The position numbers and the translations under genes were made by a program. From an uncultured Flavobacteriales bacterium (GTDB lineage: Bacteria; Bacteroidota; Bacteroidia; Flavobacteriales; Crocinitomicaceae): 64,000 nt of DNA. The notes under the pieces are model-generated. The model made no database searches and had not been told where the DNA came from. It saw nothing but the letters and a program-made list of their open reading frames with translations. The stretch spans positions 62,001 through 126,000 of the forward strand of contig CAMLHZ010000004.1 in assembly GCA_946480085.1 (NCBI GenBank), in the 5' to 3' direction. This document shows positions 53,546 through 62,115 of the stretch, piece after piece. Each line of letters starts with the position of its first letter. Positions within the stretch are counted from its first letter, which is position 1.

Positions 53546-53604
53546 TTTATCTTATGAATACGTAAGGAAGGCTCTACATCTCAAACGGCTAGTCGGAATT
53601 ATGC

Positions 53605-53612
53605 TATATTTG
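53605..53612 (+). promoter_or_regulatory. Candidate -7 box of rseP (TATATTTG)
   Basis: TATATTTG fits TAnnTTTG and lies 22 bases before the ATG at 53635. Confidence 0.5.
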
Positions 53613-53634
53613 TTACTCTTAAAAAAAAGAATAA

Positions 53635-54966
53635 ATGGATTTCTGGGTACGCGCCGCACAACTATTATTATCGCTTTCAATACTTATCGTTCTTCACGAA
53701 TTTGGTCATTTTATCGCCGCAAGGGCTTTTAAAACGCGAGTTGAGAAGTTTTATCTTTTCTTCGATTGGAAATTCTCTTTATTGAAAAAGAAAATTGGTG
53801 ATACTGAGTGGGGAATTGGCTGGATCCCATTGGGAGGTTATGTAAAAATCTCCGGAATGGTTGATGAATCAATGGATACAGAGCAATTGGCTAAGCCAGC
53901 TGAACCATGGGAATTTCGTGCTAAACCAGCTTGGCAGCGTTTGATCATTATGCTTGGTGGAATTATCGTTAACGTAATTGTTGGATTCTTCCTTTTCATT
54001 ATGGTGACATACGTTTGGGGTGAGGATAAGATTGACCAGTCAAAATTATCTGCCGGAATAGCTGTTCATCCTTACATGGAACAATATGGTTTCCGTTCAG
54101 GAGATAAAATCCTTGAAGCTGACGGGGAGAAAGTGACGAATTTCGTGAATATCGGAAAAGAGATCTTGCTTTTCGATGCGAGAAACTTCAAGGTTCAACA
54201 CAAGGATGGCAAAATTCAAAATATTACGCTTCCTGAAGGTATTGGCAAAAAAATGTGGTATGCAGGAGCAGAAGAGAGCACATTCTCATTCAGAGCTTTT
54301 TCTGGTCCGATTGATTCTGTTGTTAAAGGAAAAACAGCTGACAGAGTAGGCTTGAAAAAGGGTGATAAAATCCTTGCTATCAACAACACTCCTATTTTAT
54401 ATCATGATCAAATAACTCGTGAATTGTACTTCAACAAAAAGAAAACTGTTGAGTTCACTATTAAACGAAAGGGTGAAGAAATCACGAAGAAAGCATTTGT
54501 AGGTGCTGATGGCAAACTGGGTGTACAATTTCATCAGAATATAACTCCAGATACTGCTTCTGTATATACTGATTATTATGGATTTGGTAAAAGTGTTGGT
54601 GTTGGAATGACCCGAGGCACAAAACAAGTCATTGGAAACATTACTCAGTTCAAATATGTGTTTACCGCTAAAGGTGCTGATTCTGTTGGTGGTCTGGGTT
54701 CCATGGGTAAAATGTTCCCTCCAGTTTGGGATTGGCAGGTTTTCTGGGGAATGACTGCGTTCCTTTCCATGATGCTGGCGGTAATGAACTTACTTCCTAT
54801 TCCAGCTCTTGATGGAGGACATGTAGTTTTCTTAATCTACGAAATGATTACGCGTAAGCCGGCACCACAACGTGTTTTGGAAATTGCACAATACGCAGGA
54901 ATTATCATTCTTCTTGGATTGATGCTGTACGCAAACGGTAAGGATCTATTATCAGTATTTGGATAA
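53635..54966 (+). CDS. rseP: RIP metalloprotease RseP (site-2 protease)
   Basis: 443 residues. The zinc motif HEFGH lies in the first membrane helix (His21, Glu22, His25), and the third ligand is in NLLPIPALDGGHV (Asp393). Two PDZ-type domains lie between (one near YGFRSGDKILEADGEKV, one near DRVGLKKGDKILAINN). It cuts anti-sigma factors or remnant signal peptides within the inner membrane. A candidate target in this window is the RskA-type anti-sigma at 21074, but no link is shown. The DUF4412 gene follows three bases later. Confidence 0.94.
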   Translation: MDFWVRAAQLLLSLSILIVLHEFGHFIAARAFKTRVEKFYLFFDWKFSLLKKKIGDTEWGIGWIPLGGYVKISGMVDESMDTEQLAKPAEPWEFRAKPAWQRLIIMLGGIIVNVIVGFFLFIMVTYVWGEDKIDQSKLSAGIAVHPYMEQYGFRSGDKILEADGEKVTNFVNIGKEILLFDARNFKVQHKDGKIQNITLPEGIGKKMWYAGAEESTFSFRAFSGPIDSVVKGKTADRVGLKKGDKILAINNTPILYHDQITRELYFNKKKTVEFTIKRKGEEITKKAFVGADGKLGVQFHQNITPDTASVYTDYYGFGKSVGVGMTRGTKQVIGNITQFKYVFTAKGADSVGGLGSMGKMFPPVWDWQVFWGMTAFLSMMLAVMNLLPIPALDGGHVVFLIYEMITRKPAPQRVLEIAQYAGIIILLGLMLYANGKDLLSVFG

Positions 54967-54969
54967 AAC

Positions 54970-55626
54970 ATGAAGATTTTTCTCTCAATCGTATTTGCTT
55001 CATTTGCGCTTAGTGTAAGTGCTCAACTGAAAGCTGCAACTGTTACTTATGACATTAACGTTGAAAGCGGAATGGAAGACAACGCTTTTGGAATGGAAAT
55101 GATGAAAGACGCTGAAATGATTGCAACTTTCGACTCGAAAAACAACAGCGTAAAAACCACTATGGGGCCTTTCATGACATCTCAAACAATTGTACAGCGT
55201 AAGAAAAAGAAAGCTGTAACTCTTATGGATGCTATGGGGACCAAATACGGCGTGAGTTTTAGTTTAGCTGAATTGAAAAAACAAAATACAGCCACAGCAA
55301 CCTTAGTTGAAACGGGTGAAACGAAAGTAATTTTGGGATACACATGCAAAAAAGCAACATTCGTTGCAGAAGGCGGTTTATCGACAGGTGAAGTTTGGTA
55401 CACAACGGAAATTAAAGCAAACATGGACGGACAACAATTTTTCAGTATTACCACCAAGGGTTTTATTCTTGAAGAATTGTCGGTTACAAACGGTGTGAGT
55501 TTGCGTATTACTGCAAAAAACATCAATCCCGAGCCTGTAAATGCAGAAACATTTTCCTTAACTATTCCGGAAGGATATAAGGTAATGACAGCTGAGGAAT
55601 TTGGGGCAATGCAAGGGACAAACTAG
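54970..55626 (+). CDS. Exported DUF4412-like protein
   Basis: 218 residues with a signal peptide (MKIFLSIVFASFALSVSAQ). The mature part has DUF4412-type features: TVTYDINVESG at the start, a Met-rich segment (MEMMKDAEMIATF, TTMGPFMTSQT), then ILGYTCKKATF and GEVWYTTEIK strands and a final LTIPEGYKVMTAEEF. Likely a periplasmic beta-sheet protein of unknown role. It is probably co-transcribed with rseP, with a terminator 78 bases on. Confidence 0.82.
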   Translation: MKIFLSIVFASFALSVSAQLKAATVTYDINVESGMEDNAFGMEMMKDAEMIATFDSKNNSVKTTMGPFMTSQTIVQRKKKKAVTLMDAMGTKYGVSFSLAELKKQNTATATLVETGETKVILGYTCKKATFVAEGGLSTGEVWYTTEIKANMDGQQFFSITTKGFILEELSVTNGVSLRITAKNINPEPVNAETFSLTIPEGYKVMTAEEFGAMQGTN

Positions 55627-55631
55627 TTTTT

Positions 55632-55795
55632 TAAACACATAGTTCACACAGAAAAGGCATAGGCACATAGTCTTAAAATTATAGGACCATGTAAACAAGA
55701 AACAAAAAAGACCATTCATACTCCGAATGGTCTTTTTTTATGTTTTGAAATTAACTTTGCTTCGATGTGAATCAGCTATGTGTACTATGTGTTTA
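55632..55795. repeat. ACACATAG-type inverted repeat surrounding a terminator
   Basis: TAAACACATAGTTCACA at 55632-55648 pairs with TGTGTACTATGTGTTTA at 55779-55795 (16 of 17). Extra copies of CACATAG lie at 55663. The DUF1501 gene stop is at the right arm. Related ACACATAG words occur at 61072-61109. Confidence 0.65.
55704..55738. terminator. Bidirectional terminator between DUF4412 and DUF1501 genes
   Basis: AAAAAAGACCATTC at 55704-55717 pairs perfectly with GAATGGTCTTTTTT at 55725-55738 around seven bases, with T-runs on both strands. Confidence 0.92.
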
Positions 55796-57346
55796 CATCT
55801 CTCGCACCTTCACAAATCGTTTCGTAAAGTTTCCTGAGTCTTTGAATAGATGAACTGTGTATGACCCAGCCGGAAGTCCATGCAGATCAACAGGAACATC
55901 GTGATTTCCTTTTTGCAATTGTTTTTCTGTAATCTCTTTTATCAACTTACCGTTAACATCACGAATTTGAATTGCCACAACCTCGTTTTCACTTTCAAAA
56001 CGGATGGTTGTAGTATCTCCACAAGGATTCGGGTAAACCAAAATAGCCTTACTTTCTTCGTTCTCCTGGATTGACAAATTACAAGCATCTAATACCGGGA
56101 AGAAAGTTACAGTATGTTCAAACTGTGATTGGATTTCAGTTTCATCTGCACCAAACCAATCTCTCAATACTGAGGCATACACATCTCTAAAATCGATTTG
56201 CATTGGTAAACCTGCCTGATCAACGATTTGATCATCAATCACCGGGTTTGGACCTACTACTCCACCGCTAATACATGAGCCAAAAAGGAACAATGGAGCG
56301 GCATCACCATGATCGGTACCAAAACTTGCGTTAGACGCTACTTGTCGACCAAACTCAGAGAATGTCATACCGGCTACGCGCTGCTCAATTCCCAACAACA
56401 TCAAGTCGTTTTGGAAAGCTGAAACCGCATCTGATACTTTTTTCAATAAACCTGCATGCGTTCCTAACTCCGGAGAACCATCAACAACCTGCGAATCGTG
56501 TGTATCGAAACCATTTACGTTTACCACGTAAACCTTCGTTTTCAATCCTCCAGAGATCATTTTGGCAACATCACGAAGCTGTAATGCCAGGTCATTATTT
56601 GTATCGTATTGGGTAGACAAAGTACTACCTGCAGCGTATGCAGCATTGATCTGATCTCCGTATTCATTCGCCATAGCAATGATCATGGACAAATATTCCA
56701 TGTGCGAACCGTAATAGGTTCCATCATTGGTTTGCACCGTTTCCAATAAATTAAATGCGTCTGCAGGATTGGCAACCGATTGACAAAAGTTTGCCATCAA
56801 TCCCTGACAAGTTGCGGAAACATCATACCCCATGCTAATAGCAAACGGATCGGGATATGTGGCATTCGGATAACTGTCCGGGAAATTTGGATATTCCTGA
56901 TCCATGTGTCGACCTAGCCAACCAGTTGAAGCCTGATTGTCGATCAAACCACTTGTCCAAATGTCCATTGATCTAAAGTGTGATCGGTTTTGTTCAGGAT
57001 AACCAACATTCTGAATCACTGATAATTTTCCATCGTTAAACATTCCGTGCATCCCAGTCATAGAAGGATGGAAAGCATTTGTTGGTGAAATATTCAGCAA
57101 CTGATTTTCCGGAATCAGAATGTTCTGACGTTGAATAACCAAATTATCATATTGATCTAATGGAATCACCGTACTTAAACCGTCATTTCCACCGTTCATT
57201 CGGACCAAAACAAGTACTCGGTCTTCCAATGATTTCGACACTTTAAACAGTTCTTTAGAAACCGTTCCATAATTCAAATTTTTCAAAAGCAAGGGCGCGC
57301 CTACTGAAGCAAGACCCACCGATTGTAAAAAGTTTCTTCTTTTCAT
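55793..57346 (-). CDS. DUF1501 protein with T9SS sorting domain
   Basis: About 517 residues from the ATG at 57346. The N-terminus MKRRNFLQSVGLASVGAPLLL has twin arginines and a hydrophobic stretch, like a Tat signal. The DUF1501 domain follows (RVLVLVRMNGGNDGLSTVIPL, QNVGYPEQNRSHFRSMDIW, MTFSEFGRQVASNASFGTDHG, DFRDVYASVLRDWFG). The last 75 residues are a T9SS type A sorting domain (VYPNPCGDTTTIRF, GLPAGSYTVHL). It therefore should be exported and secreted to the surface. DUF1501 is related to sulfatase/phosphatase-like folds; substrate unknown. It is encoded after the DUF1800 gene, a very common pairing. Confidence 0.92.
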   Translation of the reverse strand: MKRRNFLQSVGLASVGAPLLLKNLNYGTVSKELFKVSKSLEDRVLVLVRMNGGNDGLSTVIPLDQYDNLVIQRQNILIPENQLLNISPTNAFHPSMTGMHGMFNDGKLSVIQNVGYPEQNRSHFRSMDIWTSGLIDNQASTGWLGRHMDQEYPNFPDSYPNATYPDPFAISMGYDVSATCQGLMANFCQSVANPADAFNLLETVQTNDGTYYGSHMEYLSMIIAMANEYGDQINAAYAAGSTLSTQYDTNNDLALQLRDVAKMISGGLKTKVYVVNVNGFDTHDSQVVDGSPELGTHAGLLKKVSDAVSAFQNDLMLLGIEQRVAGMTFSEFGRQVASNASFGTDHGDAAPLFLFGSCISGGVVGPNPVIDDQIVDQAGLPMQIDFRDVYASVLRDWFGADETEIQSQFEHTVTFFPVLDACNLSIQENEESKAILVYPNPCGDTTTIRFESENEVVAIQIRDVNGKLIKEITEKQLQKGNHDVPVDLHGLPAGSYTVHLFKDSGNFTKRFVKVREM

Positions 57347-57367
57347 ATTCAATTTTTTGTGGGTAAA

Positions 57368-58975
57368 CTATATCGTTTGAAATTGTGGTAATTGGAACAA
57401 ACGGTAAAGTGTAAACTCTACGCGCTGACGAACCGGTGTACTTAGTGTTGTATTTCCAGGATCAGCTATGTAATCGTTGTATTGCACTGTCCACTCAAAA
57501 TCTGGTTGACCATTACAAAGAATCGCTTTCAACATTAACTTTGTTGCTGCTGAAACACCTTTTGGTGTAAAAACAGTGATCATATCGTCAATTACAGCAA
57601 CCGGATCTGAAGGAAGTGAAAGTCCATTCAAAAAATTCAAACAATCTAACTTGAAGAAATTACTGTTTACCTGAATTCCGTTTGTAACTGTAAGGAACGC
57701 TCCGATATCAAAGCGCAGCTTAATGTAACTTGAATTCGCCCAAAGCTTAGAATACGATGGTGTTTGGTAGTAAGCGGTCCAGCCCCCAACACTTGGAGGT
57801 GTAAAGTAATCCATTCCCAAGGTTGCAGCTGCATAATAAATGTTCAGGTACATCTCATAGTTTGTAGCCAAATCATAGTTCGGAACTGAACCCGTAACAT
57901 TGATCATTGAGAACAAACATTCCAACGGATTTTTAATAATCGCGCCACGAACCGACATATCGTAAAAATGCTCACTTTTCAGCAATTCATCTAAAACAGG
58001 TTCAATCTGGAAACCATTTGCAACCAATGTTGCCGCCATATCAGCAATTACAGTGGTCTCAACCGTAGCTGTCAAATCATAGTTTACAAACCAACGATAT
58101 ATCTTACGGCAAATGTGTTTTGCGAATTCCGGATGATTGAAGATAATATCTACATATGCGTCAACTTCTGCAGCCAATTGATTCGTTAAGCTGGCATTAC
58201 CAAAATAAGCAGAAAGTGTTTTTGTGCCCGGATCGTGAAGGATCGGTGTAAAGGTTGCATTCGGTCCTTGCGTGGTAGAGCTATATAGATCTGATACAAT
58301 GTAACCAGAAAGAATTCGCGCTCCCGCAGCAATATCAGCTTCAGTATAAGTAGAATAATCTCCCGGACCAATTTGCGGACCTTTACCAACTGTGTACAAT
58401 TCCAACAATTCACGCGAATAATTCTCATTAGGCGCAAAGTAATTGTTCGATGACCCGTTTAGGAAAATCAACATCAGTGGATTTACAGAAATGTCTTTGA
58501 TCAATTGCTTGAAATCTCCAAGACAATTGGTTCTGACCAATTCCATATATTGATATACTGCTTTCGCTTCTGAATTGGCATCAACTCCAAAGTGATTGAT
58601 CCAGAACAGACACATTTTCTCCTGAATGGTCATGGTGGGTTGATTACACTGCTGCATAATCCATGCTGCACCACTTGCACGTCGAGCATTATCCGTTGGT
58701 TGTTGGTTACTTGATGGATACAAGGAGTTTACCCAAGTTGTTCCGAAAGGAGCAACTGCTTCATCAGGAGAATACGTTAGAGGAAATGTTTGAGCAGGAA
58801 GTGTTAATAATGTTGCAACTGTTGCATTCATTCCATCAGTAACTGCTTGCTGAATTTGGGCATACGTTGCACCAAACATGGTTCTTCGCAATAAATGCGC
58901 AGCAGTAGCCGTATTCCAGGTTCCCGTATAAGGCGTAAGGCTTAAGGACACGGGTTGGAGAACATCTGTTATCAT
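57368..58975 (-). CDS. DUF1800 protein
   Basis: 535 residues. Family motifs are AAHLLRRTMFGATYAQI near residue 28, the MCLFWINHFGVDA segment, NYSRELLELYTVGKG, FAKHICRKIYRWFV and PSVGGWTAYYQTPSY. It has no recognisable signal peptide, unlike its DUF1501 partner, which follows 21 bases later. DUF1800/DUF1501 pairs occur widely, often with exported proteins, but their function is not known. The start codon is preceded by a gap of 98 bases with no clear promoter. Confidence 0.92.
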   Translation of the reverse strand: MITDVLQPVSLSLTPYTGTWNTATAAHLLRRTMFGATYAQIQQAVTDGMNATVATLLTLPAQTFPLTYSPDEAVAPFGTTWVNSLYPSSNQQPTDNARRASGAAWIMQQCNQPTMTIQEKMCLFWINHFGVDANSEAKAVYQYMELVRTNCLGDFKQLIKDISVNPLMLIFLNGSSNNYFAPNENYSRELLELYTVGKGPQIGPGDYSTYTEADIAAGARILSGYIVSDLYSSTTQGPNATFTPILHDPGTKTLSAYFGNASLTNQLAAEVDAYVDIIFNHPEFAKHICRKIYRWFVNYDLTATVETTVIADMAATLVANGFQIEPVLDELLKSEHFYDMSVRGAIIKNPLECLFSMINVTGSVPNYDLATNYEMYLNIYYAAATLGMDYFTPPSVGGWTAYYQTPSYSKLWANSSYIKLRFDIGAFLTVTNGIQVNSNFFKLDCLNFLNGLSLPSDPVAVIDDMITVFTPKGVSAATKLMLKAILCNGQPDFEWTVQYNDYIADPGNTTLSTPVRQRVEFTLYRLFQLPQFQTI

Positions 58976-59073
58976 AGTTCTAGTATAATTAGCGACTCAA
59001 TTTAAAAAAAATATTTGACTCACGAATTGAACTACGATTATCGAGACTGATTCAATGAATATTTAACGTGTAT

Positions 59074-60000
59074 TTAGGGTTTTGAGAGAAATTGAATGTT
59101 TCGTTTCAAGCCTTCGAACTTGGTTCGTTTAACGGCACTCTTTCGAAACAATTCCTGATAAATCTCTTCAGTGAGATCGTTCCAATCTGAAGTCGACATA
59201 GACAACAAGCCCTCTCGTGGTTGAAAACGCGGTTCATTATGAGAACTGGAGAATCTGTTCCACGGACAAACATCCTGACAAATATCGCAGCCGTAGATCC
59301 AATCGCCCATTTTCCCTTTAAATTCACTTGGCAATTGATCTTGTCGAAGTTCAATAGTGGCATATGAAATGCATTTGGAACCATCAACGATATAGGGTTG
59401 AGGAATTGCATCAGTAGGACAGGCATCGATACATCTGGTGCATGTTCCACAATAATCACGAATAGCCGAATCGGGTTCAATATCCAAATCACAGATCCAT
59501 TCTGCCAAAAAATAGAACGATCCGGCTTTGGGATGAATGAGATTGGAATTCTTTCCAACCCAGCCTAAACCGCTCTTTTGCGCCCAGGCTTTCTCGAGAA
59601 CAGGAGCGCTGTCGACAAAAACCCGACCTTCTATATTTCCGAATTCAGCTTTCACATCAGTTACAAAAGCACGAAGTTTATCCTTGATCACCTGATGATA
59701 ATCCTCACCATAAGCGTATTTGGAAACCTTGAATCCGTCAACGTCAATTTCCTGACTTGGAAAATAATTGTACAAAAAAGAAATAACCGATTTTGCTCCC
59801 GGAACAAGTAGCCGTGGATCAAGACGCATGTCGAAATGATTGTTCATATAAGCCATTTCGCCCTGCATGGATTTATTGAGCCAATTGGTTAATCGCGGTG
59901 CTTCATCTTCCAGAAATTCAGCTTTAGAAAATCCCACGCTAAAGAAGCCATGCTGAACGGCCAATTCTTTAATTCGCGATTTCATTTCTGTTTTATTCAT
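59074..60000 (-). CDS. queG: Epoxyqueuosine reductase
   Basis: 308 residues, the short form of QueG. The cobalamin/catalytic region has Asp130 in [21 protein letters not shown]. Two [4Fe-4S] clusters are bound by Cys184, 187, 190, 194 ([12 protein letters not shown]) and by Cys210, 238, 241, 245 ([19 protein letters not shown]). It makes the last step of queuosine formation in tRNA. The ruvB gene ends ten bases before its ATG, so the two share a transcript. Confidence 0.95.
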   Translation of the reverse strand: MNKTEMKSRIKELAVQHGFFSVGFSKAEFLEDEAPRLTNWLNKSMQGEMAYMNNHFDMRLDPRLLVPGAKSVISFLYNYFPSQEIDVDGFKVSKYAYGEDYHQVIKDKLRAFVTDVKAEFGNIEGRVFVDSAPVLEKAWAQKSGLGWVGKNSNLIHPKAGSFYFLAEWICDLDIEPDSAIRDYCGTCTRCIDACPTDAIPQPYIVDGSKCISYATIELRQDQLPSEFKGKMGDWIYGCDICQDVCPWNRFSSSHNEPRFQPREGLLSMSTSDWNDLTEEIYQELFRKSAVKRTKFEGLKRNIQFLSKP

Positions 60001-60010
60001 AACGATTGTG

Positions 60011-61033
60011 TTAGAACAATCCGCCCTGACTGAAATTTTGGAGATATCCCAAGTGCTTGTATGCCTTTTCGGTGACTTTACGTCCGCGCTGCGTACGCAT
60101 CAAAAATCCTTCCTGAATCAGGAAAGGTTCATACACTTCTTCAAGTGTTCCGGCATTCTCCCCAATTGCGGTTCCAATAGTTGACAAACCAACTGGTCCG
60201 CCATTGAATTTATCGATCATCGTTCTAAGGATGCGAATATCCATTTCGTCTAAACCGCATTTGTCGACACTCAACGCATCAAGTGCCAGATGTGTAATTT
60301 CAGGAGATATTGTTCCATCGCCCTTCACCTGAGCAAAATCGCGCACACGACGAAGAATGGCATTTGCAATACGCGGTGTTCCACGACTTCTTCCTGCAAT
60401 TTCAAATGCAGCCCTTTCGTCTATTTCAATGTCGAGTAAAGAAGCAGATCGTTCAACGATCATACTGAGCGTTTTCACGTCGTAATACTGCAAACGACTA
60501 TTGATACCAAAACGTGCGCGTAAAGGCGCTGTAAGTAATCCTGAGCGCGTTGTTGCACCAATTAAGGTAAATGGATTCAAAGCAATCTGAACCGTTCTTG
60601 CATTCGGACCTGAATCAATTAAAATATCGATCACATAATCCTCCATTGCCGAATACAGGTATTCTTCAACGACCGGACTTAAACGATGAATTTCATCAAT
60701 GAACAAAACATCACCGGCTTCAAGATTGGTCAATAAGCCAGCTAAATCACCAGGTTTATCCAAAACAGGACCACTTGTTACCTTGAAACCAACACTCATT
60801 TCATTGGCAATAATGTTCGCCAGAGTGGTTTTCCCCAATCCGGGAGGCCCATGCAAAAGCACGTGATCAAGTGGTTCATTTCGTTGCTTCGCGGCCTGAA
60901 CAAATATTTGAAGATTGTCAACTACTTGTGGTTGTCCGGCAAAGTCATTCAATTTTTTCGGACGCAGTACTTTATCATAGTCTTTTTCCTGACTATTTAC
61001 TTCTGATCTGTAATCGAATGATTCTTCTTCCAT
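60011..61033 (-). CDS. ruvB: Holliday junction DNA helicase RuvB
   Basis: 340 residues. Walker A GPPGLGKT at 62-69, Walker B with Asp113-Glu114 in FIDEIHRL, sensor 1 [18 protein letters not shown], and the winged-helix C-terminal domain ending [20 protein letters not shown]. It drives branch migration with RuvA, which is not in this window. A TAATTTTG box lies 15 bases before the ATG. Co-transcribed with queG. Confidence 0.96.
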   Translation of the reverse strand: MEEESFDYRSEVNSQEKDYDKVLRPKKLNDFAGQPQVVDNLQIFVQAAKQRNEPLDHVLLHGPPGLGKTTLANIIANEMSVGFKVTSGPVLDKPGDLAGLLTNLEAGDVLFIDEIHRLSPVVEEYLYSAMEDYVIDILIDSGPNARTVQIALNPFTLIGATTRSGLLTAPLRARFGINSRLQYYDVKTLSMIVERSASLLDIEIDERAAFEIAGRSRGTPRIANAILRRVRDFAQVKGDGTISPEITHLALDALSVDKCGLDEMDIRILRTMIDKFNGGPVGLSTIGTAIGENAGTLEEVYEPFLIQEGFLMRTQRGRKVTEKAYKHLGYLQNFSQGGLF

Positions 61034-61048
61034 GCGGGGTTAAAGTTA

Positions 61049-61056
61049 CAAAATTA
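61049..61056 (-). promoter_or_regulatory. Candidate -7 box of ruvB-queG (TAATTTTG)
   Basis: Minus-strand TAATTTTG fits TAnnTTTG, 15 bases before the ATG at 61033. Confidence 0.45.
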
Positions 61057-61071
61057 AGATGTCCTTTTTAA

Positions 61072-61160
61072 AACACATAGAGACATAGTTTTTCCACATA
61101 GACACATAGAACGAATGTCAAACTGAGTGAAAACGACGCCAGGAGTTTTAGTATCGAAGT
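61072..61160. repeat. Gap with ACACATAG words and a TGTCA..TGAGTG/GTATCGAA element
   Basis: AACACATAGAGACATAG and CACATAGACACATAG repeat the unit seen around 55632. Immediately after, TGTCAAACTGAGTG and GTATCGAAGTTGG share words with the composite repeat at 27260-27303. No gene lies between 61034 and 61231. Confidence 0.45.
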
Positions 61161-61182
61161 TGGCATGAGTGATGAAAACAAA

Positions 61183-61210
61183 AAATCCCTCTGAAGAACC
61201 AAAGGGATTT
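61183..61210 (-). terminator. Terminator of the lipoprotein gene at 61232
   Basis: AAATCCCT at 61183-61190 pairs with AGGGATTT at 61203-61210; on the minus strand a T-run follows the stem, 22 bases after the stop. Confidence 0.8.
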
Positions 61211-61231
61211 CGAAGATTAGATAATCCTTTA

Positions 61232-62044
61232 TTAATATCTGCCACCAAATCGTGATCTAATGATAGAATAGTTCATGTACCTTAATTCGTACAATTGCAT
61301 AAGACTCAGACTTAAAGCCGAAAACTGATCAAATGTAGACTTTGAATCAGAAAGATAGGTATTCATATCAGAAGCTAACACAGTAAAATCGGTATATAAC
61401 TTTCTAACGATTTCCAAATCATCAGGAGCAATTCGACTATTCTGACAAGCGACTGACAGTTTTTTGTTGAAGCCTTCCAAGTTACGTACATCTTCCATAG
61501 TTAAATTCGGATCACTGAAACTACAAGATTGTTCTTGGTATGAATTACTAGTAACTAAACCAGTAATCACAGTCCCTCTTAATTCAATTAAATTCTCAAT
61601 TACCTTTTTTACTTGTACCTGATCTATTTCCGATGTTAGATCCTTTTTCTCTCGCAATTCTAACAAGTCAAAATCAATTGGCATTGTTGAGTTCGGATAT
61701 CCCTTGTCAATAGCATTAGCATTCAAGTGAGACTTCATTACAGATAAACGCAAAGCATCAATTTGCTTAACGGTCTCGGCATATGCCATTTCACATGATT
61801 TTGCTGCAGCATAGTTCGGTTTGAATCGTTTTTGAGCACCCGGATCCATTGAACGATCGAGGGACATTTCTTTCAATTCAGATAGCTTCGCTTCTCCACT
61901 ATAGTAGTTCGATTTTAAATTCTTTTGCAAACCGTAAGCTACGTAATAAGAAACTCCGCTGTTATTATCGCTGTCTTGGGTTGAATCATTGGTACAAGAT
62001 CCTAAAAAGAGAGCAAGCAATAATACATTTAAGGTAGTTTTCAT
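61232..62044 (-). CDS. Hypothetical lipoprotein
   Basis: About 270 residues from the ATG at 62044, which gives a lipoprotein signal peptide (MKTTLNVLLLALFLGSC; lipid Cys17). The frame runs 14 codons further upstream across the cytochrome oxidase terminator, so the shorter start is preferred. The mature part is helical (AKSCEMAYAETVKQIDALRLS, EKKDLTSEIDQVQVKKVIENLIEL-like segments) with three cysteines. No family recognised. Confidence 0.78.
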   Translation of the reverse strand: MKTTLNVLLLALFLGSCTNDSTQDSDNNSGVSYYVAYGLQKNLKSNYYSGEAKLSELKEMSLDRSMDPGAQKRFKPNYAAAKSCEMAYAETVKQIDALRLSVMKSHLNANAIDKGYPNSTMPIDFDLLELREKKDLTSEIDQVQVKKVIENLIELRGTVITGLVTSNSYQEQSCSFSDPNLTMEDVRNLEGFNKKLSVACQNSRIAPDDLEIVRKLYTDFTVLASDMNTYLSDSKSTFDQFSALSLSLMQLYELRYMNYSIIRSRFGGRY

Positions 62045-62065
62045 AAATAAGTTTTGACGAAAATA

Positions 62066-62096
62066 AAAAACCCTGATGAATATCATCAGGGTTTTT
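62066..62096 (-). terminator. Terminator of the cytochrome oxidase operon
   Basis: AAAAACCCTGATGA at 62066-62079 pairs with TCATCAGGGTTTTT at 62083-62096 around three bases, 19 bases after the subunit I stop on the minus strand. T-runs occur on both strands. Confidence 0.9.
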
Positions 62097-62115
62097 CTAT
62101 ATCCTATTAAAAATC

